In this document: positions 17,615 to 25,946 of the stretch, piece by piece | How positions within the stretch are numbered: the first letter of the stretch is position 1 | Layout of the letters: each line of letters starts with the position of its first letter | Origin: Scatavimonas merdigallinarum | Lineage (GTDB): Bacteria > Bacillota > Clostridia > Oscillospirales > Acutalibacteraceae | Assembly (NCBI GenBank): GCA_018713055.1 | Contig: DVFW01000024.1 | Coordinates: 50,655-114,654, forward strand | Direction: 5' to 3' | Length of the DNA stretch: 64,000 bases | Translations under genes and position numbers: made by a program | Notes under the pieces: model-generated | Database searches by the model: none | What the model was told of the DNA's origin: nothing | The model's input: only the letters and a program-made list of their open reading frames with translations

Positions 17615-18286
17615 ATGCAAAAGTTTGAGAAAACAATTGAGATGCACTGTCCATGCAAAAAGAAAACGTGTTCAAGATATGGAAAATGCGGAGAATGCCT
17701 TTTATACCACCGCCAGCATAAACGTTTTCCTCCATACTGTAAACGCAGAGGCAGAAACTCTAAAACGATATTTGAAACACCGCGTCTGCTTCTGCGGGAA
17801 CTGGAGCAGAACGATTTTGCAAACCTGTGCGGCCTGCTGCAGGATAAAGACGTTATGTATGCTTATGAGCACGCTTTTGATACACAGGAAGTTACGCAAT
17901 GGCTTCAAACACAGCTGCAGCGTTACAGAAAGGATGGCTTTGGCCTGTGGGCCGTTATTTTAAAGCAGACTGGTGCGTTTATCGGGCAGGCAGGCATTAC
18001 TATGCAGGAACTGCCTACCGGGTATGAGCCGGAAATTGGGTATCTGTTAAAAAAAATGTACTGGCATTGTGGATATGCTACAGAAGCAGCGCGCGGGTGC
18101 ATGGAATATGCTTTTTCCATTTTAGAACTTGACAAAATCTGTTCCATTATACGTGACAACAATCTACCGTCGCAGCGAGTGGCCGTGCGCTGCGGCATGG
18201 TGCAAAAAGGCCGGTTTATTAAGCATTACTACGGTATGGATATGCCGCATTTGATTTTTGAGGCAGAAAAAGATGCCTGTTTTTAA
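17615..18286 (+). CDS. GNAT acetyltransferase with a Cys-rich N-terminal module
   Basis: A 223-residue protein made of two parts. Residues 1-50 carry six cysteines (C12, C14, C19, C25, C28, C42) in a CPC..C..C..C pattern ending FPPYCKR, suggestive of a metal-binding knuckle. Residues 53-220 form a RimJ/RimL-type GNAT fold: ETPRLLLRELEQNDF at the N-terminal edge, GYLLKKMYWHCGYATEAA with the acetyl-CoA pyrophosphate loop, and NLPSQRVAVRCGM. GNATs of this class acetylate ribosomal-protein N-termini or small molecules. The Cys module is also seen alone as a small clostridial protein, as far as I recall; the fusion is the unusual point. Start follows GAAGGCGAGG. Confidence 0.85.
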   Translation: MQKFEKTIEMHCPCKKKTCSRYGKCGECLLYHRQHKRFPPYCKRRGRNSKTIFETPRLLLRELEQNDFANLCGLLQDKDVMYAYEHAFDTQEVTQWLQTQLQRYRKDGFGLWAVILKQTGAFIGQAGITMQELPTGYEPEIGYLLKKMYWHCGYATEAARGCMEYAFSILELDKICSIIRDNNLPSQRVAVRCGMVQKGRFIKHYYGMDMPHLIFEAEKDACF

Positions 18287-18330
18287 AAAAGCCCTGCGCG
18301 CTTAAAAATATCCTGGCAAACTGTCAGGAA

Positions 18331-18375
18331 GCGCACCGTCCGCAATTTTCCACTGCAGACGGTGCGCTTTTTTTG
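18331..18375. terminator. Strong terminator between the convergent GNAT and asparaginase genes
   Basis: Stem GCGCACCGTC (18331-18340) with GACGGTGCGC (18358-18367), followed by eight T on the plus strand. It ends the GNAT transcript and may also act on the minus strand. Confidence 0.8.
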
Positions 18376-18376
18376 T

Positions 18377-19411
18377 TCATCTTTCAGGAAGCGTTTCAAA
18401 AAACAGGGTTTGTTGCATCAACCGCTCCGGTTCTGTTTCATTTTGATTATATGCGATACACAGCTTTGTATACGCTGCCTCGGGCGATATGTTAAACAGG
18501 GGCGCAACGCCCGCCTGTAAAAGCGCATGCTCCGTTGCATACAGGCCGCTTGCCTGCCGCCTTTTAAAAGATGCGCCATATACCGCCGTTTTCTGCCGGC
18601 GGCAACGTTCTATAAATGGAAGCACACTGGTTGCTTCTTCCCCCTGTGTACAGGCCGTTGCGCTATGATACAGGTACAAAAGTACCACCTTTGTATTTTG
18701 AACGGGGAAAAGATCATACTGCATATTTGGATATGGTTGCACCATAAGCACAGGGGTTATAAAAACAGGCGGTTGCGTGAAGACCGGCTTTTGATCAGCA
18801 CGCAGTTCTTCGGGCTTTGGATTACAGGGGCTTATATTTGGAATAAACGCGCCGTGCTCCATATAACCAAAAGGCGCACCGCCAAACGGCGTAAACACAT
18901 CCAGATACGCATCCGCCTGGCACAGACGTGAAGCAAGATAAATTGCCTGCTTCCCCTGTTTGTCGCGATAAGATACAAAAACGCCTTTTAACCCCGCGTT
19001 TGTTATAAAATCCACCGCAGCCTTAAAATTTTCAAGCCCGTTGCTTTTTACATCCGCAAGCGGACGGTCTGCTGCCGTCAACATAACAGGAACAGGCGTG
19101 TGGCGCAAAAGAAAGCTTACAAGCGCCGCAGTATAGGATAAGGTATCTGACCCGTGCGTGATAATCACACCGTCAAAGGCCTGCAAATCAATTGAAAATA
19201 AATATGCGCATAATCTATTCCAGGTGCTGTAGGTTGTATTTTCGCTTAACAGCTGTAACGGCTGTACCGGAAGAAAGTTTGCTGTTTCTCCATATTTTTG
19301 CACATACTGGCTAAGCAGTGCATGGGATTGCCGCCGGTCCACATTGATGATACGGCCCTGTGTACGGCTGCCAATTGTGCCACCTGTAAACACGATTAAA
19401 ATCTTTTTCAT
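18377..19411 (-). CDS. Asparaginase/glutaminase family protein (type I-like)
   Basis: A 344-residue cytoplasmic-looking enzyme (no signal peptide) of the L-asparaginase family. The two catalytic threonine/aspartate motifs are visible: FTGGTIGS near the N-terminus and ITHGSDTLSYTAA near residue 85-98, followed by PVMLTAADRPLADVKSNGLEN. The middle lysine-containing segment and the C-terminal domain are present, so it appears intact. The lack of a signal peptide suggests a type I (cytoplasmic) enzyme hydrolysing asparagine to aspartate and ammonia. It is transcribed alone on the minus strand, 121 bases downstream of ptsI; a clear promoter was not found. Confidence 0.88.
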   Translation of the reverse strand: MKKILIVFTGGTIGSRTQGRIINVDRRQSHALLSQYVQKYGETANFLPVQPLQLLSENTTYSTWNRLCAYLFSIDLQAFDGVIITHGSDTLSYTAALVSFLLRHTPVPVMLTAADRPLADVKSNGLENFKAAVDFITNAGLKGVFVSYRDKQGKQAIYLASRLCQADAYLDVFTPFGGAPFGYMEHGAFIPNISPCNPKPEELRADQKPVFTQPPVFITPVLMVQPYPNMQYDLFPVQNTKVVLLYLYHSATACTQGEEATSVLPFIERCRRQKTAVYGASFKRRQASGLYATEHALLQAGVAPLFNISPEAAYTKLCIAYNQNETEPERLMQQTLFFETLPER

Positions 19412-19532
19412 TTACAATTCGTCCTTTTTATACTGCGCTGCTTTTACAGCCACTTTTATAAAATTTCTGTTCAAACAACATATAGCAGATATACATTTGT
19501 TCCGGTTTGTCCCACACAATTGTCGGATGTGA

Positions 19533-21239
19533 TTATCTGCGGGCATGTTCAGTCAGACACCGTAAAACTTCCTGCTGTGTAGAAAGGGACATAACCTTTT
19601 GCGCAAGCAGATCCGCCTCCTCCTTACTCCATGCGGCAATGGCCTTTCTTGTTGCAAGAATACTTGTCGGGCTTACGCTGTATTCTTCCAGTCCAAAGGA
19701 TATGAGCAACGGGATCAGCAATGGATCCGCTGCAGCTTCGCCGCACATTCCTGCCAAAATACCCGCATCCTTTGCACAAGCTATAATACGCCGGATCATA
19801 CGCAAAACGGCAGGGTCGTAATGGGAATATAAATATGCAACATTGGCGTTCCCCCTGTCGGCGCACATGGTGTACTGCGTCAGGTCGTTTGTTCCAATAC
19901 TGAAAAAATCAGCTTCTTTTGCAAGCAGATCTGCAATAACGGCCGACGCCGGCGTTTCCATCATCACACCCAGCGGAATGGTGCTGTTAAACGGCACACC
20001 CTGGTCTGTAAGTTCGTCTTTAAGCTGCGCAAGCAGCACTTTGACCTGGCGCAGTTCTTCTACACGGGTTACAAGCGGCACCATGATTCGTATATCACCA
20101 TATGCGCTTGCGCGGAGCAGAGCGCGCAATTGCGACTTATAGATATCTGTACGTTTCAGGCAAAAACGTACAGCCCGGAACCCTAAAAAAGGATTTTCTT
20201 CTTTTTGCAAACCCAAATATGGAATTTCTTTATCGCCGCCAATATCCAGCGTACGGATGATAACCGGCTTTCCTTTCATAAGCAACGCAACTTTTTTATA
20301 CGCTTCAAATTGCGTTTCCTCCGTAGGAAGCGCAGTTTGATCCATAAACAGGAACTCCGTTCTGAAAAGGCCAATGCCTTCACAGTCGTTGTCAAAGGCC
20401 GCCTGCGCGTCAAGCGGAGTACCAATATTGGCTGCAAGCTGCACAATACAGCCGTCTTTTGTGGCTGTTTGTTTTCCGATAAATACTTTAAGCGCCTTTC
20501 TTTCTTCTAAATAGGCCTTTTGCTGTGCGGTATAGTCTGCAAGCTGCGCAGGATCTGGCGATTGCAATACCTTGCCGCTGTCGCCGTCCAGGATCACTAT
20601 ATCCCCGTCATGCAAAATATCTGCGGCATGCTCCAAACTGAGCACCGCCGGTATTTCAAGCGCCCTTGCCAATATAGCGCTGTGCGAGGTTTTCGAACCG
20701 GTCTGCGTAATGATTCCGGCTATATTCTCTTTGCAGATTCCGGCCGTCATGGAAGGTGTCAGCTCTGCCGTGACAAGCACCGTACCCGGCCGAGCCTTGG
20801 AAATATCCACCTCTTCCCTTCCAAGCAAAATACGTAAAATACCGTTTTTAATATCCTTTACATCCGTTGCGCGCTGGTTGGTAAGATCGTCATTCGTCGA
20901 AGAAAAAATAGAAATAAACATATCGCACACGCTTTCCAGTGCGCTTTCTGCACATTGTCCGCTTTCTATGAGTTTTTCCATTTCTTCACGCATATATGGG
21001 TCCTGTAACATCAAAACGTGCCCCCGCAGAATTTCCGCTTCCTTTTCACCTGCAGTCTTTTTTAGCCTTTCCGCTTTTTCCAGCGTTGCACTGCAAAAAT
21101 CTTCGACCGCGTTCTGATAGCGTGCAAGCTCGCTTTGCACATTTTCAACTACTTTAGGCACATATGACAGGTCGTGCTCTTTGATCAGCAACACTTTGCC
21201 TATACCGATTCCTGAGGAAGCACCTATTCCCTTTAACAT
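19533..21239 (-). CDS. ptsI: PTS enzyme I (PEP-protein phosphotransferase)
   Basis: General PTS energy-coupling enzyme of 568 residues that moves phosphate from PEP to HPr. The N-terminal domain carries the phosphorylated histidine in TGSKTSHSAILARAL (about residue 185). The C-terminal PEP barrel has FRTEFLFMD, TLDIGGDKEIPYL, the SIGTNDLTQY motif and the catalytic cysteine in AGMCGEAAAD (about 497). The ATG at 21239 is chosen because the family starts MLKGIGASSGIGIGK and a GGGGTGA site precedes it. It is the last gene of the fru cluster, 32 bases after ptsH. Confidence 0.97.
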   Translation of the reverse strand: MLKGIGASSGIGIGKVLLIKEHDLSYVPKVVENVQSELARYQNAVEDFCSATLEKAERLKKTAGEKEAEILRGHVLMLQDPYMREEMEKLIESGQCAESALESVCDMFISIFSSTNDDLTNQRATDVKDIKNGILRILLGREEVDISKARPGTVLVTAELTPSMTAGICKENIAGIITQTGSKTSHSAILARALEIPAVLSLEHAADILHDGDIVILDGDSGKVLQSPDPAQLADYTAQQKAYLEERKALKVFIGKQTATKDGCIVQLAANIGTPLDAQAAFDNDCEGIGLFRTEFLFMDQTALPTEETQFEAYKKVALLMKGKPVIIRTLDIGGDKEIPYLGLQKEENPFLGFRAVRFCLKRTDIYKSQLRALLRASAYGDIRIMVPLVTRVEELRQVKVLLAQLKDELTDQGVPFNSTIPLGVMMETPASAVIADLLAKEADFFSIGTNDLTQYTMCADRGNANVAYLYSHYDPAVLRMIRRIIACAKDAGILAGMCGEAAADPLLIPLLISFGLEEYSVSPTSILATRKAIAAWSKEEADLLAQKVMSLSTQQEVLRCLTEHARR

Positions 21240-21271
21240 GGCATTCACCCCTTGATTATTTGCACAAGGCA

Positions 21272-21535
21272 TTATTCCCCCAGCCCGGATTCAACCAACG
21301 CAAGCGCTTTGCCAAGCGCTTCCTGCTCATCAGGACCGCTGCATTCTATCTCAATTTCGCTGCCGCATTTAATACATGCGGCAATAATATTCATCAGACT
21401 CTTTCCATTTATTTTATTCCCGTTAAAATGGATCCATACGTCGGACTGAAATTTTCCCATTGCATTTGCAAAAACACCTGCAGGGCGCATATGAAACCCC
21501 TGTCCGTTTGTAAGCGTTACTTTTTTTGATACCAT
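21272..21535 (-). CDS. ptsH: PTS phosphocarrier protein HPr
   Basis: An 87-residue HPr. The active-site H15 lies in GFHMRPA and the regulatory serine S46 in GKSLMNII, the site phosphorylated by HPr kinase in Bacillota and needed for CcpA co-repression. HPr kinase is not in the window. It lies between fruA and ptsI on the minus strand, behind a good AAAGGAG site (minus strand). Confidence 0.97.
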   Translation of the reverse strand: MVSKKVTLTNGQGFHMRPAGVFANAMGKFQSDVWIHFNGNKINGKSLMNIIAACIKCGSEIEIECSGPDEQEALGKALALVESGLGE

Positions 21536-21587
21536 TGTGAAGCACTCCTTTACTATTGTTCAGGGAAACATCCCTTTCTGCACCGTT

Positions 21588-23522
21588 TTATTTTACCTGT
21601 TCTTTTTTCCGTTTATCAACCGGCTTTTTAAAAAGCGCGAGGAAAAGCATACCGACCACGGCTCCCGCTGCCAGCGCCGCCAAATACACCGGCCAGTTGC
21701 CAACCACTGCAAACACAAATATACCGCCGTGCGGCGCCATAAGCGTACAGTTAAACGCCATGGAAATACCGCCTGCCGTTGCAGCGCCCAATACGCACGC
21801 CGGGATAACACGCAACGGGTCTGCCGCTGCATAGGGAATTGCACCTTCCGTAATAAAGCTTAACCCCATAATATAGTTGACAATACCGTTTTTACGTTCT
21901 TCCGCTGTAAACCTGTTCCTGAAAAAAGTGGTCGCAAGTGCAATTGCAAGGGGCGGCACCATACCGCCGATCATTACAGCCGCCATAATGTCATAATTGC
22001 CGGAAGCAATGGCCGCCGTACCAAACACGTATGCGGCTTTGTTAAAGGGGCCGCCCATGTCAATCGCCATCATACCGCCAAGTACGCAGCCAAGTACAAT
22101 CTTACTGCCCTCATTCATAGAATTCAGGAAATTGGTAAGGCCCGTGTTAATCATACCCATAAACGGATTCACCGCACACATGACCACTGCAATCAAGCCA
22201 AGGCCGACAAGCGGATAAATCAAAACCGGCTTAATTCCTTCTAAAGCATGCGGCATCTTATCGCAGAGTTTTCTAAGGCCCAACATGAGATAGCCGCCGA
22301 CAAAACCGGCAAAGAGCGCCCCCAGAAAACCAGAGGGAATGTCGCCGCCCGGCAGTGAAAATGTAGAGCCTGTTGTAGCCAGAAAGCCGCCGACAAAACC
22401 GACCAGAAGGCCAGGCCTATCTGCAATGCTTCTTGCAATATAGCCTGCAAGGATCGGAATCATAAAATTAAACGCGTAACCGCCGATGGTCTTAAAGAAA
22501 GCGGCCGCCGGCGTGGCCACGCCAAAATTGCTGTCCTGCGGCGCGCCTGCAATGGTATCGATCAAAAAGGCAATGGCAATAAAAATACCGCCGGCAACCA
22601 CAAACGGAAGCATATGTGAAACACCGTTCATCAGGTGTTTATAAATCTGCCTGCCAAAGCTTTCTCTTTCCTGTACAGCAGCAGTCTGCGCAGTACCCGT
22701 ATGATGGTAAACAGGCGCCTGCCCGTTTATAATTTTGCCGATCAGTTCTTCCGGCTTATGGATACCGTCTGCCACCTTGACGCTGAGCACGGGTTTACCG
22801 TCAAAACGCGCCATTTCCACTGTTTTGTCGGCGGCAATAATAATACCGTCGGCATTTGCAATCTCTTCTTTTGTCAGCACGTTTTTAGCCCCGCCGGAGC
22901 CGTTTGTTTCTGCTTTCAGTGGACATCCCAGCTCTTTCCCCGCTTTTTCAAGCGCTTCCGCCGCCATATAGGTGTGGGCAATCCCGGTAGGGCATGCTGT
23001 AACTGCCAGTACACGAAAACCCTCTTTTTGGGGCTGCGCGGCCTGCGCCTTTACTTCCTCCGGAAACTTTTCCGCTTCCTTTTGATTAATGGCCGCTAAA
23101 AATTCTTCCTTTGTTTTGGCCTGCAGCAGCGCGCTGCGAAAAGCTTCGTCCATCAGCAAAACTGTCAATCTGGAAAGCACTTCCAGGTGCAGGTCGCCGT
23201 CCATTGGCGCTGCAATCATAAAAATAAGATTGGAGGGCTTTCCATCCATAGCCTGGTAATCTACCCCGTCCGGTACTGTAATTGCAGCCAAACCCGGATT
23301 TTTCACCGCCGGGCTTTTTGCATGCGGAATGGCAATTCCATCGCCAATTGCGGTAGTTCCTGCCGCTTCTCTGTCAAGAATCCCCTGCGTGTACGCTTTT
23401 GCATCTGCAAGGTTTCCCGCCTTTTGATGCAGGTCGACCATTGTTCGGATCACATCCTCTTTTGAAGCGACCTTCGCATGCAGGAGAATTGCTTCTTTTT
23501 TGAGCAAATCTGTAATACGCAT
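21588..23522 (-). CDS. fruA: PTS fructose transporter EIIABC
   Basis: A 644-residue fused fructose permease in the order EIIA-EIIB-EIIC. EIIA (about 1-145) has the phosphorylated H67 in GIAIPHAKS. EIIB (about 170-270) has the phosphocysteine in VTACPTGIAHTYMAAEAL (about residue 177). EIIC (about 300-640) has around nine to ten membrane segments, with NGVSHMLPFVVAGG and PHGGIFVF-type signatures. The ATG at 23522 follows AAAGGAACGGG and matches the family N-terminus MRITDLL. It imports fructose as fructose-1-phosphate, the substrate of fruK directly upstream. Confidence 0.96.
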   Translation of the reverse strand: MRITDLLKKEAILLHAKVASKEDVIRTMVDLHQKAGNLADAKAYTQGILDREAAGTTAIGDGIAIPHAKSPAVKNPGLAAITVPDGVDYQAMDGKPSNLIFMIAAPMDGDLHLEVLSRLTVLLMDEAFRSALLQAKTKEEFLAAINQKEAEKFPEEVKAQAAQPQKEGFRVLAVTACPTGIAHTYMAAEALEKAGKELGCPLKAETNGSGGAKNVLTKEEIANADGIIIAADKTVEMARFDGKPVLSVKVADGIHKPEELIGKIINGQAPVYHHTGTAQTAAVQERESFGRQIYKHLMNGVSHMLPFVVAGGIFIAIAFLIDTIAGAPQDSNFGVATPAAAFFKTIGGYAFNFMIPILAGYIARSIADRPGLLVGFVGGFLATTGSTFSLPGGDIPSGFLGALFAGFVGGYLMLGLRKLCDKMPHALEGIKPVLIYPLVGLGLIAVVMCAVNPFMGMINTGLTNFLNSMNEGSKIVLGCVLGGMMAIDMGGPFNKAAYVFGTAAIASGNYDIMAAVMIGGMVPPLAIALATTFFRNRFTAEERKNGIVNYIMGLSFITEGAIPYAAADPLRVIPACVLGAATAGGISMAFNCTLMAPHGGIFVFAVVGNWPVYLAALAAGAVVGMLFLALFKKPVDKRKKEQVK

Positions 23523-23539
23523 AATTCCCGTTCCTTTCT

Positions 23540-24442
23540 TTATAAAATTTCCAGCAGCTCCATTACTTTCTGTTTGGTTGCAAGGCCCGGGGAAAAGGCC
23601 GTAGCGCTGCCCGCCGCCGTACCGGTCTTCAGTGCATAGGCGTAATCCCCGCTGCATGTATACCCATAAATAAAACCAGCCACCATGGAATCGCCTGCTC
23701 CAACGGAGTTTACAACTCTTCCCGCGGGCACGCCCATCCTATAAAAACGCCCGGTTTCATCCAGCAGAATAGAACCTTCGCCCGCCATAGACACCAATAC
23801 GTTTTGCGCTCCCATTTCCTGCAGCTTCTGCGCACATGCTCTGATTTCATTGTCCGTCTTAAGATTTTTTTGAAAAATCTCCCCTAACTCTATACTGTTG
23901 GGCTTAATTAAAAACGGTCGGTATTTCAATACATTTACCAGCAGGTCTTTTGTTGCGTCTACTACAAAACGAATGCCTTTCCCCTGCAACCTCGAAAGAA
24001 TTTTTTCATACATATCCTCCGGCAAAGTTTTTGGGATACTCCCGGCAAGAACCAACATATCGCCCGCCTGCAGCTGGTCCAGCCTTTCCAAAAGTGAACG
24101 GATCGCCTGCGCCGGTATAGGCGGCCCCTGGCCGTTGATCTCTGTTTCCTGTTTTGCTTTGATTTTTATATTGATTCTCGAAAAGCCCTTTGGAAGCCTG
24201 ATAAACTCGACTTCTATTCCCTGTGCGCGCGCCTCTCTTTCAACAGCGTCGCCCGTAAAACCGGCTATAAAGCCCAGCGCCCGGTTTTGTATCCCAAGGG
24301 CGGCAAGAACAGTGGATACGTTAATCCCTTTTCCTCCGCAAAACAGCTCTTCCGCCGTCGTACGGTTCACTTGCCCCATTATAAGGTCGTCAATATGGAT
24401 AACATAATCCAAAGCTGGGTTGAATGTTACCGTATAAACCAA
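23540..24442 (-). CDS. fruK: 1-phosphofructokinase
   Basis: A 300-residue PfkB-family sugar kinase. Family motifs are the N-terminal TVTFNPALDYVIHI, the GGKGINVS glycine motif and the C-terminal GAGDSMVAGF with its catalytic aspartate (about residue 250). The TNPALD-type start and neighbouring fruA mark it as fructose-1-phosphate kinase rather than tagatose-6-phosphate kinase. It lies between fruR (3-base gap) and fruA (17-base gap) in one operon. Confidence 0.95.
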   Translation of the reverse strand: MVYTVTFNPALDYVIHIDDLIMGQVNRTTAEELFCGGKGINVSTVLAALGIQNRALGFIAGFTGDAVEREARAQGIEVEFIRLPKGFSRINIKIKAKQETEINGQGPPIPAQAIRSLLERLDQLQAGDMLVLAGSIPKTLPEDMYEKILSRLQGKGIRFVVDATKDLLVNVLKYRPFLIKPNSIELGEIFQKNLKTDNEIRACAQKLQEMGAQNVLVSMAGEGSILLDETGRFYRMGVPAGRVVNSVGAGDSMVAGFIYGYTCSGDYAYALKTGTAAGSATAFSPGLATKQKVMELLEIL

Positions 24443-24445
24443 ATT

Positions 24446-25189
24446 TTACACCTCCTTTATAACCGCTTTATCGTGATATTTAGTATCGGGAACGCTGTCC
24501 GTAACTATACACACCTGCGACAAATCCGCAAAGGTTACCGATGAAATTTTTCCAAATTTGCTGCTGTCTGCAAGCACATAGGCCACATAGCTTCTGTTGA
24601 CCGCCTCTGTTTTTATTAAGCCCTCTTCAACGTCGGGCGTAGTAACACCGTGATCGCCCGATATGCCGTTCGCGCCCAGAAAAGCCTTTGTAAAGTTAAA
24701 TTTTTTCAGGTTAAGCACAGCTTCCGCACCAACAACTGCTTCGGTAGAAAGCTTAAGCTGCCCGCCGATAATATAAGCCTTAAAGCCTTTTTGAATCAGT
24801 TTTTTAGCATGTGCCACGCCGTTTGTAACAAATGTGGCGCGGGTATCCTGCAAATGGTCGATTACTTTTTCCGTTGTCGTCCCTGCGTCAATATATACGA
24901 AATCGCAGTCATTAACAACGGATGCGGCATATCTTGCAATCCGTTCTTTTTCCTTGATATGCAGGCGCGCTTTGGTGCGTACGTCTTCCTCCTGTATGGT
25001 GAAGCTATTTGTAAGCAACGTTGCACCGCCATGCACTTTATTGAGCTTCCCCTGTTCATGCAAGGCGTTCAGGTCACGCCTTATAGTCGATTCAGAAGTA
25101 TGTAGGCAAGCGGTCAGCTCTGTTACCGTTACAGCCCTTTTCTCCTGCAAAATACGCAGTATTTGTGTATACCGTTCCTCTGTAAGCAT
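24446..25189 (-). CDS. fruR: DeoR-family regulator of the fructose operon
   Basis: A 247-residue DeoR-type repressor. Residues 1-57 form the winged helix-turn-helix (EERYTQILRILQEKRAVTVTELTA ... STIRRDLNALHEQGKL). The C-terminal sugar-phosphate sensor has YIDAGTTTEKVI and the FTKAFLGANGI segments. The ATG at 25189 follows a perfect AAGGAGG site. Position as the first gene of fruR-fruK-fruA makes it the local repressor, relieved in the family by fructose-1-phosphate. Because ptsH and ptsI follow, it may also control the general PTS proteins. Confidence 0.92.
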   Translation of the reverse strand: MLTEERYTQILRILQEKRAVTVTELTACLHTSESTIRRDLNALHEQGKLNKVHGGATLLTNSFTIQEEDVRTKARLHIKEKERIARYAASVVNDCDFVYIDAGTTTEKVIDHLQDTRATFVTNGVAHAKKLIQKGFKAYIIGGQLKLSTEAVVGAEAVLNLKKFNFTKAFLGANGISGDHGVTTPDVEEGLIKTEAVNRSYVAYVLADSSKFGKISSVTFADLSQVCIVTDSVPDTKYHDKAVIKEV

Positions 25190-25209
25190 AAGACAATTGA
25201 CCTCCTTGC

Positions 25210-25269
25210 AATCAGAATAACAGCAATTTAAATCAAAGTCAAGCATTTTCAATCAAATAATCAGAATAA
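25210..25269. promoter_or_regulatory. Probable FruR operator repeats
   Basis: The 11-mer AATCAGAATAA occurs twice, at 25210-25220 (over the -10 box) and 25259-25269 (upstream of the -35 box), 49 bases apart. Shorter AATCAAA copies lie between them. This fits repression by DNA looping or cooperative binding by FruR. Confidence 0.5.
25214..25242 (-). promoter_or_regulatory. Promoter of the fru-pts operon
   Basis: Minus-strand TTGACT (25237-25242), 17-base spacer, TATTCT (25214-25219). The predicted leader is very short, with the ribosome site (25201-25207) close to the start of the transcript. Confidence 0.6.
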
Positions 25270-25308
25270 ATAGCAAAAAACAGCCAAAATCATTCAATTT
25301 ATTTTTAC

Positions 25309-25320
25309 AAAAGCGCTTTT
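25309..25320. promoter_or_regulatory. cre-like palindrome upstream of the fru operon
   Basis: Perfect 12-bp palindrome AAAAGCGCTTTT, matching the core of CcpA catabolite-responsive elements but not their outer TG/CA bases. It lies about 67 bases upstream of the -35 box. Confidence 0.4.
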
Positions 25321-25570
25321 ACGAATTAAAAATTTATAAAGCGACTCTTGGCAAAACAAACCTCAGCGCTCGCTTACAGCGCCTTAAAAAGCCTTTTTAT
25401 TTATAACAAATTATCTTTGCACACCTTAGTAAAATACAAATTACAGTTATTATGTGAATTTATTCCCCATTCAATTCATGTAAAAATACCATGTCAAAAA
25501 ATAACTGTATTAAAAGTTCCCATGAAATTTTTACAAATTTTTAAATGACCTGCTATTGTTCTCCATAAAG
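25321..25570. other. AT-rich non-coding spacer
   Basis: Between the fru regulatory region and the feo terminator. Short open frames are present but lack ribosome sites and codon bias. Apart from low-complexity AT-rich sequence I see nothing in it. Confidence 0.5.
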
Positions 25571-25598
25571 AAAACCACGCGATAGTCGCGTGGTTTAA
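25571..25598 (-). terminator. Terminator of the feo operon
   Basis: Perfect inverted repeat AAACCACGCGA/TCGCGTGGTTT around a 3-base loop, flanked by A and T runs, so it can act on the minus strand 105 bases after the last feo gene. Confidence 0.75.
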
Positions 25599-25703
25599 AA
25601 GAATGCTTCTGCCGATGTATAGAAAGAAAAACTGCTTTTGTTGTAAAATAAGCTTTCGTCCCGGCAACGCTTTTTTCTATATAACGGTGTTGTATTTTTA
25701 TTT

Positions 25704-25901
25704 TCACCTCAATTCCATACGGCTGTCTGCGCAATCTTCTTTTTCAGGCGTCTGCTGTGGGCAGACGCCTTTTACACCGCAGCCCAAGCCGCCTTTACAG
25801 CAGGCGCATACTCCTTTGTTTTTTCCTCTTTTGCAGATTTTATAAAAGAAAAGACAGACAAAGAACACTGCAAAAGTACCTATAAGAAAATCCGCAAACA
25901 T
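25704..25901 (-). CDS. FeoB-associated Cys-rich membrane protein
   Basis: A 65-residue protein with one N-terminal membrane helix (about 4-21) and a Cys-rich cytoplasmic tail (VCACCKGGLGCGVKGVC). This is the small partner that often follows feoB in Bacillota and may hand on or stabilise Fe(II) transport. It starts 45 bases after feoB behind AAGGGGGA. Its molecular role in the family is not established. Confidence 0.88.
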   Translation of the reverse strand: MFADFLIGTFAVFFVCLFFYKICKRGKNKGVCACCKGGLGCGVKGVCPQQTPEKEDCADSRMELR

Positions 25902-25946
25902 GTGGCAATCCCCCTTTCTGAAATAGGTTTGGCCAAAAGGAATGGT

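Noticed and set aside
23523..23657. Upstream extension of fruA to 23657
   Set aside because: The extension overlaps fruK, has no family similarity, and a good ribosome site precedes the ATG at 23522.
25348..25548. Short plus-strand open frame in the fru-feo spacer
   Set aside because: AT-rich composition typical of non-coding DNA, no ribosome site and no recognisable domain.
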